From: Pegoplata infirma | Lineage: Eukaryota > Arthropoda > Insecta > Diptera > Anthomyiidae | DNA length: 64,000 bases | Direction of reading: 5' to 3' | NCBI GenBank assembly: GCA_963921195.1 | Contig: OY992536.1 | Coordinates: forward strand, 286,087,530 to 286,151,529 | Part shown: positions 1-11,724 of the stretch, piece after piece | How the letters are laid out: each line of letters starts with the position of its first letter | Position numbering within the stretch: position 1 is the stretch's first letter | The notes under the pieces: generated by a model | What the model saw: the letters and a program-made list of their open reading frames with translations, nothing else | Told to the model about the DNA's origin: nothing | Databases searched by the model: none | Position numbers and translations under genes: made by a program

Positions 1-479
1 TTGTAGTCATTTTTAGGTTAATCTCTAAGATTGTTTCTTTTTTTTTTTGATCGTCCGTCTGTCGTTTGTCATGTTTTCTGTTAGATTTTGTATTATGTGG
101 ATTTCAAAAATAAAAATGATAAAAAAAAAATATAATTTTAAATATTTTGTTGTCACCCCCTACTTGTGTGGAACTAAATTGTAATTGTTAAAAATTGTTG
201 AGTTATGAATTAAATTAAAGAAATTTTGAAATAAAGAACTTACCTTTACACATCTGGAAATAAACCAAAAGACAAAAAACTATAGTAAATTTTAAAAATT
301 AGTTAAAAAAATTTTAAAAATTCTAAAACAAATAATCGAGCTTCAATCATGAAATTCGTCAAATCAATTAAAATAGTAATCGATTGTGAAAATATCACAA
401 CAATGTTTATATCAATGACGCTGTGATCCTAATCAGAGGTAAGGTTTTACCAACGATTAGTGTGCTCATTAAATCAGCA
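1..479. other. AT-rich intergenic DNA, no gene seen
   Basis: Low-complexity AT-rich sequence with homopolymer runs. I see no coding motif, RNA gene or clear repeat boundary before the retroelement relic that follows. Confidence 0.6.
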
Positions 480-1316
480 CTTAAGATACTCTTAACGTGG
501 GGCAAGGGACAACGGTCTGGGAGTCAATCCCGCCAAAACTGAACTCGTCTTGTTCACAAAAAGGACTAAGATAGGCAGGTTTGTTCTTCCCAAACAATAT
601 GAAATCACCCTAGAACTATTTAATGGGTGTAATCCTGGACTCAAAGCTTTCCTGGAAAAGGAATACAGAGGAAAGGAAGAAAAAGTCGTTATGTGCTTTT
701 TACACCTGCAGAAGAACTTTCGGAAGAAGGTGGGGTCTAAAACCGTAAAATATCCACTGGATGTATGGTGCGATAATTAGACCAATACTTACCTTTGTGT
801 GAGTATCATTAGTGCTATTAGATCAGCACTCCAGGCCGGCCTGAAAGTGATACTAAACATTTAGCCTGTATCATCAAGAGCACAGCAGCAAAATTGGCTC
901 TTAGGTTAAGAGAGTCACAAATGCTTAAGCTACGCTCTTGGACCATATTAAGTACGGTGGGCGGGATGGAATTAGAACAGAAAACCGACTATATCTCACC
1001 GGAGACGAACTTTGATAGGACCTTAGCAGTCCAAATAACAACTTAGGAAGAGTGGTCGGACAACTGGGCGGGGAAAACTGTTACAACAGGGAATGCGATC
1101 GCAACATTTATGGACGGGTCAAAGATGGAGATGGGTACAGGTTCGGGAGTATACTCTGAATGCCTCGAAATCAGGGCCTCAGTGAGGCTTTCGTGTAGTG
1201 TTTTCCAGTCCGAAATTCTTACAATTAACAAAGCCGCGCCGATGATTATGGCAAACGACCTAAGTCCTTGCGCCATTAACATTTTGGTGGATAGTCTTGC
1301 AGCTCTGAAGACCTTA
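480..1316 (+). pseudogene. Non-LTR retrotransposon relic: end of RT and start of RNase H
   Basis: Decayed piece of a non-LTR retrotransposon with an RNase H domain. The 5' part, read across frameshifts, gives NPAKTELVLFTK, the segment just downstream of the RT YADD box in many insect elements. Around 1110-1326 the frame reads FMDGSKMEMGTGSGVYS then CSVFQSEILTI and ILVDSLAALKTL, which are the D-G-S start, the SVFQ-E helix and the second acidic region of RNase HI. Several frameshifts and stops break it, so it is dead. RNase H plus a C-terminal Cys/His tail suggests the LOA/I/R1 side of the non-LTR tree; the clade is an inference. It is interrupted at 1317 by a CACTCA-ended element and resumes near 1642. 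A second copy of the RT-end part lies at 8836-9117. Confidence 0.75.
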
Positions 1317-1641
1317 CACTCAAAATAATTATTCTGTTAAATACTCTGTAAATTGACTGTAATCTCAATTCGACAGATATTTGACAAAGTTATCTGTCGA
1401 AATACAGATTAAAAAAAAAAAAATACTTTGTATTTTCTTGTGACCGAAAAACAAAATTTTGTAAAATTGGAGTTACTCGTTAAACACTTGTAATTTTCAC
1501 AAAAATAAAAAGTTTTATTCATAAAATGGATTTAACTTAAACTTTGTAAATTTACAGAGTTTTTTTTGTAAAATTTTGAACTCATAAATAGCATTTAACT
1601 AAAACTTTGTAAATTTACAGATTTTTTTTGGTAAAATTCTT
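1317..1641 (+). mobile_element. CACTCA-ended non-autonomous DNA transposon, 3'-truncated copy
   Basis: Starts with CACTCAAAATAATTATTCTG and matches the complete element at 31491-32083 through its first ~430 bp with an internal deletion. The distal terminal inverted repeat is missing, so the copy stops at GGTAAAATTCTT. It sits inside the RNase H relic after a TA dinucleotide. About 60 codons of RNase H are missing at the insertion point, so the insertion or a later deletion removed them. Confidence 0.75.
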
Positions 1642-2155
1642 ATCCGAGTTGGTAAGGGAACGTGTCGAACCTGATATCTCGGTTCCTATAGTGGTGTTAA
1701 TGAACGGAATTGATAGGATATCAGAGAATATAACGAAGGATAGGTGGATATCACTGACCACGTGCAGGATATCGCGAACCATGTCGCCACTGCCAATGCC
1801 TAAGAGGACAGAAAGTCTTCTTACCTTACGCAAACGGACGGTTAGGCTATTAGTGGGAGTACTGACAGGACACTGTATAATCGGCCAAATGACCGTTCGT
1901 AAAGGAATTTCTGATAGGGAGTTTTGTGGAAGTTGTGGGGAGTAGAGAAGGTGGAGTCAGTAAAGCACTTGTTGTGTGAATTCCGGGTCTAATGAAACGT
2001 GTTCTTAAGTATTTGGGGCAACGATTTTTTGATGACCTGGATTGCCTAAACAGTGTCCCATTGACGTCTCAAGCAGAACATCTTAGAGAATCGGGGTGGT
2101 TTGAGAAGTAGAATTTATATATTAGAGGGGAGTAGGGCCCATCCGATCTAACCTA
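1642..2155 (+). pseudogene. Non-LTR relic continued: RNase H end and Cys/His tail
   Basis: Continuation of the relic ending at 1316. The frame at 1628-1945 reads ELVRERVEPDISVPIV, then LTGHCIIGQMTVRKGISD followed by FCGSCGE. This is the C-terminal tail of RNase H-bearing insect non-LTR elements, where a GHC-IG block precedes a Cys-X2-Cys...His-Cys motif. A frameshift near 1945 precedes the EHL-like block at about 1960-1985. The 3' end near 2140-2155 has ATCTAACCTAAC, the same tail motif as the copy at 23549. Confidence 0.75.
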
Positions 2156-2199
2156 ACTTTATATCAATTAAAAGCAATTTTTAATTAATTAATCACAAA

Positions 2200-2535
2200 A
2201 TTCACTTCTTTGTGATCGACAGTATGGCTATCGTAGAAGTCGTTCTACGGGAGACGATACATATACCAGTTGTGGCTCTAGATATTTCCAAGGCAGTTGA
2301 TCGTGTGTGCCATGGCGCCCTCGTATCAAAACTTAATGCAATTTGTGTCGGTGATGACTGCTCTCGATTTATATCGAGCATTCTCGGGAACCGCACTATA
2401 CGTGTAGTTATGGATGGGATTTCATCCGACGAGTTTCAGCTTAATTCAGGGGTACCTCAAGGCTCCGTTCTTTCTCCTACTCTTTTTCTTATTTTTCTTA
2501 ACGACATTCTTAGTCAAATTTTCAGTCCTATATAT
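2200..2535 (+). pseudogene. Jockey/CR1-like reverse transcriptase fragment (5' part)
   Basis: An open frame at 2212-2568 encodes an RT palm segment: VVALDISKAVDRVCHGALV is motif A with the catalytic Asp, and NSGVPQGSVLSPTLFLIFLN is the conserved PQGSVLSP block. The frame ends where a 1.6-kb hAT-type element was inserted at 2536, and the last residues of the ORF are transposon-derived. Upstream RT motifs and the endonuclease are missing (5' truncation). The C-terminal part resumes at 4144. A relative sits at 46022-46610. Confidence 0.8.
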
Positions 2536-4135
2536 CAGCGGTTACCAACCTATCCCAGCAAAACTTAGATTACCAAATAAGGTATAAAATATGGTATAGG
2601 ATCTCTTATTTTATACATTGCAGCATTGATGATTTTAACAGGCGATGAGACTCAAAGTAATGCATCCACATTATCACATAGAATACCAGTAAGGTATAAA
2701 ATAAGTCATAAATTTATAACGAAGAATACGAGTAAGGTGTAAAATATATGGTATTTTATAGGTTACGAGAAATGAAATAATATAGCATACCAGAAGATAA
2801 TATATAAGGTGTTACGAGTAGTGAAAAAGTAATTTTGTATTAAATTTACTCACGTGATTGTAAGTGAGTGTAAGTAGATAAAATATGCTCATGAGTTTGT
2901 CTCGTTAAAAATTTCCTGTCGTGAGCCCATCTCTAGTTTTAACTTATGCATTTTTTATAAAATAATTATTTTTTATGTTATTGTAATGCATTATGCATTC
3001 AATTATAAATAATGCATTATTTCAAACTTTCAAATAATACATAATGTAACCAAATATAAGTCATCCATGATTTAATGTTTAGAAATAATAAATATGAAAT
3101 ACATTTTATCCAATAATCATGCATTACGTAGCAAATTATTAGTAATGCATTATTTTTCACTTGAAAATAATACTTTGTGGAACAAATGTTTGGTAAGACA
3201 TCCTAAAATAATGCTACAAATAAGGTATATACATTACCTGGTAATGTGTTATATAATCACTACCCATTACCAAAGTTTTGCTGGGATGGTACGCGTACCA
3301 CTAGGGGGTACGCGAAACTGTCCGCGGGGGTACGCAAAATTTTAGTAATTTGGACATTTGATTTAGATTCAATGCTGGTTTCGCATCTGACTTCCAAAGT
3401 TTTTCATAACATCAGGTTTTTAAGAAAGTTGAGGTGGAAGTTCACAAGCAACGTATTTATGTGCAATTTAGAGAACATTTTTTTCAATATTTTTGGATAA
3501 TATTTTGAGATCTGACCACTAGTTTTCGATTAACCTTTCCATGCTGATTCCGAATATGGTTTCCAAATTGTTCTATGATGTCAGGTTTATGAGAAAATTT
3601 ATGATAAAGTCCTCAAAAACGTATTTTTGGGCATTTTTGAGACGGGTTGTGATGGAATGGAAATTTTGGTACCATTTTTTTAAGCTCCAAATGCCTTTTC
3701 ATTGTATACTCGAGGGTGTTTCATTCAAAAAGTCATGGAATTATTGATCTGCCCTCGTATTAAAAAAAAATAAAAACATTATATTTCCGCCCCCTGTGAT
3801 AATTTTTGGAACTTTTTTTAAGAGTTCAAAAACGTCCGCTGTTTTAATTTTTGGTGTAGAATCGACTGGTGAAATCAGATTTGAAATATTATCAGCCGTT
3901 TTTGCTCTGCAGAAAAATCAGCACAAAATCCGCATTTTCAGATGCACCCTTAAGGAGCGAAAATTTTTCTAAAAAAATACCACCATTGCAGATCACCGCA
4001 GATCAAAAATTTCAAAATTTACTCTAATATTAATATCTGAAGTTTCTTAACAAAAACAAAAAACTCGTTAGGGGGTACGCGGCTAATAAAATTTAAAATT
4101 AGGGGTACGCGAGCCAAAAAGGTTGGTAACCGCTG
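2536..4135. mobile_element. hAT-type non-autonomous DNA transposon, 1.6 kb
   Basis: Inverted ends CAGCGGTTACCAACCT and AGGTTGGTAACCGCTG flank 1,600 bp. Both sides carry the identical 8-bp duplication CTATATAT (2528-2535 and 4136-4143). An 8-bp duplication with a CAG start is the hAT signature. No transposase frame is left. The body contains GGGGGTACGC blocks at both subterminal ends (about 3290-3330 and 4070-4110). A CCCAGC-ended element is nested at 2552-3287. It splits a retrotransposon RT frame. Confidence 0.9.
2552..3287. mobile_element. CCCAGC-ended MITE-like element, copy 1 (nested)
   Basis: Ends CCCAGCAAAACTTAG and CAAAGTTTTGCTGGG are inverted repeats. An AT dinucleotide flanks both sides, consistent with a 2-bp duplication. 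Copy 2 is at 15323-15990 and a longer relative with the same ends is at 28726-29821. The interior is rich in TGCATTA/TAATGCA motifs (about 2990-3180). It lies just inside the left end of the hAT-type element, so it is younger than that element. The apparent 83-aa and 84-aa frames here are not genes. Confidence 0.85.
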
Positions 4136-4143
4136 CTATATAT

Positions 4144-4845
4144 GCTTAAGCAGATGTCTTTCATTTTGTTTTAGTCATAGGCCAAGCCTTGTAGACGTTG
4201 AAGCCATGAGACATAATATGAATGACACACTTAATCATAACCTGCTATTTCTTGGCTTCTTTAAACGGTGTAAGAACTACTTCAATCTGTCTGATCTCCT
4301 CACTATTTATACCGCCTATATCCGACCGAAAATGGAATACAACTCCCATATCTGGGCAGGGGCTTTAAGGTCTATTTTGTAGCTTCTGGACCGGGTGCAA
4401 ATGAGTGCGTTGAAGGTTATCAGTGACAGTAGGGTATCCAACTCTATTGATTCGATGGAGCATCATCGGAACGTGGGGTGTGCATTACTGTTCTACCGAT
4501 ATTATCATGGTAAGTGCACTCCTGAGATGGGTTAACTTATCCCCGGTGTACGTTCGTAACACCCGTCAATTTCGTAGATTACATCTGTTTTTTTGTCGAC
4601 TGTCCAATGAATCGCTCAACGTAGTATAGGGGAAATTCGTTTCTCAGTCGAACAAGTAGCATGTGGAATTCACTTCCCCCAGAAGTCTTCCCAGTAAACT
4701 ACGATCTGGAAAAAATTAAAATAAATGTCTATAAACACTACTCCCTCTATCCTCCTCCCATAGCCTATTTTCCTAATACTAACAGAATGTGCTGCATTAG
4801 TAAAGGGCATCCCTTGTGTGTTGGCTCAAAGTAAAAAAAAAACCG
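4144..4845 (+). pseudogene. Jockey/CR1-like retrotransposon C-terminal end with poly(A)
   Basis: Continuation of the RT fragment interrupted at 2536. Read across frames it gives LLTIYTAYIRPKMEYNSHIW, then a histidine-rich block and FRRLHLFF, and near 4655-4740 a block reading like SSMWNSLPPEVFPVNY. These belong to the C-terminal domain of jockey/CR1-type elements. The element ends with GGGCATCCCTTGTGTGTTGG and a poly(A) run at 4832-4843. The same 3' end is seen at 46555-46610. Stops and frameshifts make it non-functional. Confidence 0.8.
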
Positions 4846-4849
4846 TTTA

Positions 4850-5310
4850 TGAAGAACTTCAAGCAAATCGGCTTATTTAAAAAAAATGGTCGCCATGTTG
4901 TAGCCATTTTGAATTTTTGAAATTCAACTTCAGATTCTAATTCAGTAACCTAAAAAACCTGTGCGTAAATAGTTTTAAGTCATTTATTTGAAAAAAAAAA
5001 TATATCAGCATTTTGGATTCAATATGTATCTTAAACTTAGAAAATCTAGCTTCAGAATCTTCTTTAGCGACGCCAAAAACCCGGATATATAAAGTTTTAA
5101 GAAAATCGGATTATTTTTTAAAAATATTGGTCGCCATGTTGGATCCGCCATTTTGAATTTTAAAAATCAAACTTCAGATTCTTTCTAAGCGACCCCAAGA
5201 ACCCGTAAATGAAAAGTTTTAGACGAATCTGTATTTAAAAAAAAAAAAAAATTGGGCGCCATATTGGATCCACCATATTGAAATTCAAAAACCGCCACTC
5301 GGCATTCAAA
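4850..5310 (+). repeat. Degenerate ~125-bp tandem repeat, block 1
   Basis: Units share GTCGCCATGTTG, CCATTTTGAATTTT, AACTTCAGATTCT and a GCGACCCCAAAAACCCG-like segment. The GCCAT landmark recurs at about 4892, 5133 and 5258, fitting a 120-125-bp period. Block 2 at 6600-6902 has the same orientation. Confidence 0.7.
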
Positions 5311-6599
5311 GTAAATTTTTTTTAGTACTTTTGGAATTTTTTAAAAAAATTTTAAACCCATACCACTTTTAGAGAGACGGGTGGCCCGGTTGAAGAAACC
5401 CTCAAATATATTTCGATGCCAAAAGTCAAATAACAATATTTCTGTTTAAAAAAAAGCAATTCTCCAAATATTTTTTTCTGCGTTAAATTTAAAATACATT
5501 TAATTAAGAAATATTCTGCGCATAACGATTATCTTAAGACACATCTTTTGTTTGGCGTCATATTGACTATGAAACCTTTTTTAGGTTTAACTTTTTAACA
5601 AAAAACAGTAATCAGCAAATCCCCAAAAACCAAAGACTAGATGAGGAAACTTGATCTTCAAATAATTTGTTTAAATATCTTCACATTATTATTATTTTCT
5701 GCTTCACACAAACAGAAAACACACCATTCACATGAAATAAAAAAGGGAATAAGTATATATTTATAAAACTACTGTACGATCACCAAAAACTTCAAAGTCC
5801 AAAGAAAAGAAAAAAAAAACGAATATTGTCTAACAAAACCACATGCTGGGTATCCTATAATACTTATAATGTGATAGTGAATCCAGAAATGTGTAATGTA
5901 TGGATTTTGGTTTCATTTCATGTATGCATTTAGTATTTTAAGAAAAGAACAGAGAGAAATATTTAAAGGTAGACGACATGCTGGGAAAACCAGTGATATT
6001 TAAATGAGATAAAGTCGAAAACGTCATGCTTTTTGGACGAAATCATACGTAAATTTGATACAAACATATATAGATATTGTTATTGTACTCATATATGAAC
6101 ATTCTTACATGAATATCTACAAAATGCATGTGTGTTTCTCATTAGATAAATAAAGTTTTATAAAAAAAAATTTTAATTTTTTTAAAAATAAATTTTAATG
6201 TTAGAATTTATACCTGCAAACAAAGTATCATGAAATCAGCCAGTTATAACTACCCTGCGAAGATGTAAACCGGTCCAATGACCAGACTGGGCGTACAGTG
6301 TGAGATTTCTCAATTGACGGATAAAAAATTAAAATTTTTTTCGCGATGTCGAATAAAATAATACTTATCAAAAAAAAGTATCCTCTTAAGCCCAAAAATC
6401 TACTAATAAAAGTTTGCTTTTTATACCCTCCAACTACAGCATCAAAATATCGGACTAGGACCCAATAAAGTATATATATTTATGATCAGTGATTCTTCTT
6501 CAACCGGGCCACCCACCTCTCCAAAATTGGTAAGGGTTTAAATTTTTTTTTTAAAAATTCGATATTTCGATTTTTTTTTTTTTTTAATAACAAATTGAC
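5311..6599. other. Inverted-repeat-bounded spacer between the 125-bp blocks
   Basis: Arms of about 55 bp at 5352-5410 and 6490-6545 are inverted copies (they share GGGTGGCCCGGTTGAAGAA). The ~1.1-kb interior is AT-rich with no coding motif. A short minus-strand fragment of the GACG-type element lies at 6418-6486, recognisable from TTTTTATACCCTCC and AAAGTATATATATTTATGAT. Confidence 0.5.
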
Positions 6600-6902
6600 T
6601 TAAAACTCTTTACGCACAGGTTTGTTGGGTTGCTAAATTAGAATCTGACATTCGAAAATCTAACTTCAGATTCCTATATAGCGACCCCAAAAACTCGAAG
6701 TATAAAAAGTTTCAAGCAAATCGGTTTATTTTTTAAAAATATTGGTCACCATGTTGAATCCACCATTTTGAATTTTAAAATTCCAACTTCAGATTCTTCT
6801 TAAGCGACCACAAAAACCCGTGTACAAAGAGTTTTCACCGAATCTGTAATGTTTTTTTTTTTTTAAATTGGGGGCCATATTGGATCCGCTAATTGAAATT
6901 CA
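6600..6902 (+). repeat. Degenerate ~125-bp tandem repeat, block 2
   Basis: Same unit as 4850-5310, with landmarks at about 6749 and 6876. It breaks at TTGAAATTC where a GACG-type element was inserted, and resumes after it at 7709 with ACCGCCAATTGGCATTC, matching 5291-5310. Confidence 0.7.
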
Positions 6903-7708
6903 ACAAGTATAAAAGTTAAATTCGACTTGACCGATTCTATGAATACCCTCCACAGTGCGCTTTTTATAGGAAGTACATTTTTTAATGTAAAAAAAAATAA
7001 ACAATTTTGATTAGAAATATTTTATTTTGAGTAAAAAACTTTTTTTTGTCATTTTTGTAAAAAAAAAAAAATAATTTACAATTTTTTTTTTTTGAGTGTA
7101 AAATTTTTTTTAATGTAAAAATATTTCTAAAAGACTAAAATACTATGTAAAGTAATTTTGTGGCTTATCATTGTTTTTAAAGCTTGTTTTTTAAAAAAAA
7201 TCGGGTTTTTCACCACGTGGTACCACGTGAATTTTAGGTAAAACCAATCTGAAATTCAACCGCTAAACTGATTTGGCTGAGATTTGAAACGAACAGGGAC
7301 AGAGGAACGACAAATGTATATGCCACACTTCAGGACTCTCAGAATTGTCGTTCGAAAGTTACCGTGTGTTTTATCTCGTAAATTCATGAAAAACCCTTGC
7401 CGAAATTCAGTCTCTTGCTAATAACTTTTGAACCACTGGACCGATTTCGCTGGATAGCAATACCAACCTGACCAGGTAAATGTCCAACATATATGCCAAA
7501 CTTTGGGAGCCTCCGTAAATCCCTTCAAAAGTTAGCGTGTTTTCAACAGACAGACGGACGGACGGACGGACATCGCTAGATCGTCTTAAAATCGATCGAG
7601 GATCATGAATATATATACTTTATGGGGTCTTAGACCAATATTTCGAAGTGATAAAAATGGAATGACAAACCTATGTATACCCTCTATCACTAGAGTGGAG
7701 GGTATAAA
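6903..7708 (+). mobile_element. GACG-run interspersed element (mini-me/DINE-1-like), copy A
   Basis: About 800 bp beginning with AAGTTAAATTCGACTTG and a TACCCTCC block, and ending GTGGAGGGTATAAAA. A tetranucleotide run GACAGACGGACGGACGGACG lies near 7551-7572, followed by ATCGCTAGATCG. Mini-me and DINE-1 elements of Diptera carry such a GTCY/GACR run; the affiliation is an inference. The opposite-orientation copy B is at 60484-62618. It splits the 125-bp repeat between 6902 and 7709, so it is younger than the array. Confidence 0.7.
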
Positions 7709-7825
7709 AACCGCCAATTGGCATTCGAAAGTAAGTACTTTTCAGTAATTTCGATTTTTTTTTTTTTTTAATTTAAAAAAAAAATCCCGGTACAGAACAA
7801 CATGCGTCCCGTGAATTTCTGAACA

Positions 7826-8645
7826 GGAAATTTGCGTTTTTGGTTTTACAATTTTTCAAAAACTGGGCTTATGAGGCGTGGTCAAACATTGGAAAAATGG
7901 TCAAATTTGTGTCAAGTTGCCTTGTTTAAAATTTTTAGAATCCGTTCTGAAATTTTCTATTTTTTAAAAAAAGTCAATTTATCAAAAATCCGGCCACTTT
8001 TGTTATACTTTTAAAGTTTAGATGTTTGTCTATCCACACAAAAAATTCAGACGTGTGTTTTTCGTTTTTTTTTTTTTTTTTCGAAAAAATCGCATTTGAA
8101 TTTTGAATTTCATAACAACTTAGTAATTTGCTTGTATTTTCTTGTTTCAGCATAGCGTATGAGTAATATTTATGCAAATATTTAATACTCATTCGCTACG
8201 TTCAAACAAGAAAATACAAGCAAATTACAAATTTGTTATGAAATTTAATATTCAAATGCGATTTTCGAAAAAAAAAAAAAAAAAAAAAAAACGAAAAACA
8301 CATGTCTGATTTTTTTTGTGTGAATAGACAAACATTTTAACTTAAAAAAAAAAAAATAAAAAAAAAAACAAAAGTGGCCGGATTTTTGATAAATTGTATT
8401 TTTAAAAAAATGGAAATTTTCCGAACGGGTTCTAAAAATTTTCCAAAAAAAAAAAAAATAATCGATAGCCCACAAAAAACTATACTATATATAAGTTTTT
8501 GAGATTGTTGTGCATTCCGCTTTAATTTGATAAATATTTAAACAAGGCAACTCGAAACAAATTTGATAATTTTTCCAATATTTGACCACGCCTCTTAAGC
8601 CCAGTTTTTGAAAAACCAAAAACGCAATTTTCTTAGTTTTGTATA
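7826..8645. mobile_element. Foldback element: 0.8-kb inverted repeat
   Basis: Left arm about 7826-8165 and right arm about 8195-8645 are inverted copies, sharing AAACTGGGCTTATGAGGCGT, AATCCGGCCACTTTTGT and GCTTGTATTTTCTTGTTT. The turn is near 8180. The right arm has an extra ~80-bp AT-rich segment around 8460-8540. No target duplication is evident. The three short frames here are translations of poly(A/T) runs. Confidence 0.8.
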
Positions 8646-8835
8646 GGGATATCCATACAACCTTTTCCGAAATTTACTATACACATGTTTTTTTCCGCTC
8701 GACATTTGGTGTGGAATGGCACATATATAAGTTTTAGGACAATCGGTAGGTGAGCTGGGAAAGACCTCGAATCTCTGAATACCCTCACAATGCCCTTTTT
8801 AAGTGGAAAAAATTGTTTTAAAATGTTGACTACAA

Positions 8836-9117
8836 ATGGAATCAGTGCTCAAAATACTCTTAACGTAGCCAAAGGACAACGGTCTGGGAACTTGTCTTGT
8901 TCACAAAAAGGACTAAGATAGACAGATTTGTTCTTCCCAAATTAGATGAAATCACCCTGTAACTACCTGAGGCGAAATATCTGGGTGTGATCCTGGACTC
9001 AAAGGTTTCTTAAGAGAGTCGTAAATGCTTACGCAACGCTCTTGGGGACACTCGGCCATATTAAGTACTGTGGGCGGGACGGAACTGGAACATAGAACCG
9101 ACAATATCTCACCAAAG
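8836..9117 (+). pseudogene. Second copy of the RT-end relic
   Basis: Shares CAAAAAGGACTAAGATAG, TTTGTTCTTCCCAAA and GTGATCCTGGACTCAAAG with 480-680, and the ATTAAGTACTGTGGGCGGGA block with about 945-965. In the more complete family this encodes the region after the RT NPAKTE motif, ending with a K-YLGV-LDSK block. Deletions relative to the first copy and multiple stops make it a dead fragment. Confidence 0.75.
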
Positions 9118-9119
9118 TG

Positions 9120-9800
9120 CGGATTTGGACAGAAAATTATTTATTTTTCTTTAAAAGGAAAAATGTCTTGGAATTTTTCTGTACAAAAAAGTTTCTGAAT
9201 ATTAAAAAAATACGAGAATTTTTTTATACAAAATATTTGGGAATTTTTTTTGACGAAAAATTTAAGAATTTTTTTAGAAAAAATTTGAGAATTTTTTTAG
9301 GAAAAATTTGTGTATTTTTCTATAGGAAAACTTTGAGAATTTTTCCAAACGAATAGTTTGGGATTTTTTCTTGAGGAAAAATCTGGAAATTTTGTATAGG
9401 AAATTTTTCTATAGGAAAATCGAAGAACTTTTCTATAAGAAAAATTTCAGAATTTTTTTATAGGAAAAAATTCTCGGAATCTTTAAATTTTTCTAAAGGA
9501 AAAACAAGAAAAATTTTTAAGGGAAAATTTTAGAATTTTTCTATAGAAAAAATGTAATAGAATCTGAGAGTTTTTTTTATAGGAAATATTACACAGAATC
9601 TGTGTCTTTTTTATAGGAAAAATGTCTCGGAATCTGATTTTTTTTTTTTTAAATTTCTCATAATCTAAGACTTTTTCTTAAAAAAAAAGTAAAAGAGTCT
9701 GACTCAGAATCTGATATTTTTCTATATGAAAGATATCTCAGAATCTAATAATTTTTAATAGGAAAAGCGGATACCTTTTCTATAAGAAAAATGTCTTGGC
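9120..9800. repeat. Degenerate TTTTCTATAGGAAAAAT-type tandem array
   Basis: Loose repetition of GAATTTTTCTATAGGAAAAA and, further on, GTCTCGGAATCTGA. The core TTTTTCTATAGAAAAA is close to self-complementary. Related stretches occur at 10920-11110, 14590-14640, 16800-17080, 21010-21110 and 62820-64000. The 79-aa frame at 9117 (Phe/Lys-rich) is just this array translated. Confidence 0.65.
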
Positions 9801-9814
9801 ATAATAAAAAAATA

Positions 9815-10409
9815 CTTACAGGGGAAGTATCTCAACCCTTATGAACCGATTTGCCTGAAACTTAAAATATATATAAAAGAGACGATTCTAAGGTTGAGGT
9901 GTCTCGGCTTATCGCCCATATCGGGGATTTAGGGGTTCAAAACATGGGTCAAAAAATCGTGAAAAATCGTTTTTTGGATTTTTCAGCCATTTCTTTTCAA
10001 GAAACTATATGATGTTTTCATATGAGAATAAAGGTTTTTTTAATGTCTATCCAAGTGTTGCATAACCTTGTAAAAATTCGACTTCTTTAAATATTTTTTT
10101 CAGGAAAATGTGTAAATTTTGGGGGGTACTTATGTGAAGACATAGACCTACGATATCCATATGAATAAGAAATAATCTTTATTAAATTTAAGTCGACCCG
10201 TATTTTTGCACTAGACGATATTCCAGTTAGTTCGGAAGTAATCAAATTTTTCCCGAAGGTCCATATGGTTTCATAAGGGGACATCGAAATTTTTAAACAT
10301 CGATATGGCCGATAAGCCGAGACACCCCAACTTTAAAATCGTCTCTTTAATATATATTTTAAGTTTCAGGCAAATCGGTTCATAAGGGTTGAGATACTTC
10401 CCTTGTTAG
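9815..10409. mobile_element. Foldback/MITE with GGGAAGTATCTCAACCC ends, copy 1
   Basis: Arms of about 130 bp (9815-9950 and 10300-10409) are inverted repeats that share GGGAAGTATCTCAACCCTTA and TGTCTCGGCTTATCG. The loop includes CCCGAAGGTCCATATGG. A truncated inverse copy is at 13190-13532, and a diverged loop relative at about 16500-16800. Confidence 0.8.
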
Positions 10410-10431
10410 ACTTCTAGGAAAATCTCAGACG

Positions 10432-10910
10432 ATACTCTCAAAAAAAAAACAAACCTTGTTAAATAACAAGAAAAACTTTTTTAACTTTTTTTGTTTGCTA
10501 CCTCCTATTTGACAAAAATTCCTAGTAATTTTAGAAGCTTTTTACCAACAATTTTGTAATTTTCAAGGTTTTTACCAATAAAATTGTAAATTTACAAATT
10601 TTTTTACACGATCAAATTTACAAGGAGGTTATGTAATTTTACTGGATTTTTTGCTACCTCCTATTTTACGAGAATTCCTAGTAATTTTACAAGTTTTTTT
10701 TACCAATAATTTTGTAATTTTACGAGCTTTTTACCAATAAAATTTTTAATTTACAGTTTTTTGGCGCAATTTAAATTACTAGATTTTTTTTGGAAAATTA
10801 TCTTGGAAAAAAATTGTAAAATTACAAAAAATGTAAATTTCGATCCAAATTTGTTTGTTAAAAAACAAAGGAAAATGGGATAGGAGACTTTTCCTAGTAA
10901 TTTGATAAAG
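10432..10910. repeat. AT-rich interspersed repeat (family of 26487 and 59524)
   Basis: Repeats CTACCTCCTATTTTACGAGA, CCTAGTAATTTTACAAG and TTTTTACCAATAAAATTGT in several variants. The same vocabulary in the opposite strand fills 26487-26815 and 59524-60425. It begins after ACTCTCAAAAAAAAAACAAA, comparable to the CACTC starts of those copies. Exact ends are unclear. Confidence 0.55.
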
Positions 10911-11115
10911 TTTTTTTTTTTTTTTGTGTAGGAAAAATGTATCTTGTAAGTTTTGATATAGAAAAAATTTTCTAGAATCTGAGACTTTTTTCATAGGAAA
11001 AATGTCTCAGAATCTAAGACTTTTTCTTTAGAAAATATGCCTCAGACTCTGAAACTTGTAGGAAAAATGTCCCAGAATTTGAGAAAATGTCTCAGATTCT
11101 GAGAAAATGCCTCAT
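10911..11115. repeat. Degenerate GTCTCAGAATCTGAG array
   Basis: Repeats of GGAAAAATGTCTCAGAATCT with spacing of about 35 bp. Same degenerate family as 9120-9800. Confidence 0.55.
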
Positions 11116-11724
11116 TACAAATAAAACTTTCGAATATTAAGTAATATGTTTAGAATCAAATTTGTAAATGGTGTAGTCAAGAAGTGGTAGATTTTTAAAA
11201 GTACCAACATAGATTATTTTTCACACCAATTGTGGGCTTCTTTTAGACTAAAAATCTCATTTATTGTATGATCTGGCGCCATTCAACTAGCTTAAGGGCA
11301 GTAATTTAACAAAAATATAAAAACGATAAACTTTAGTAATCTTTTAACAATATTTTTCCAATACATTTTTAATAAAAATTTATAACAAATCATCTAATGA
11401 GGTTGGAATGCGTTAATAATCGCACAAACAGACATGATCAATAATAACAACACGCAACAAATTATGAAAACCATAAAGTATTTTTTTATTTAAAAAAAAA
11501 CTACTACTGCTCTAGTAGCACTTAATATATTTTATAAGTAATTAAACATTTAACGCACAAAAACAAAAAAAAATAGACCAACCGTAGGGAAACAATGCCA
11601 AGTCGTCCTATAATAATCGTAAACTATTTTTAAATATTCATAGTTAAGCGTAACTATTAATATCAAATACAGTAGACTTTGGATATATGAAAATAACAAA
11701 AAAAAAATCATTTTTGTAGCTCTT
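11116..11724. other. AT-rich intergenic DNA
   Basis: Mostly single-copy-looking AT-rich sequence. I see no gene, RNA or repeat boundary until the GC-rich element at 11725. Confidence 0.5.
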
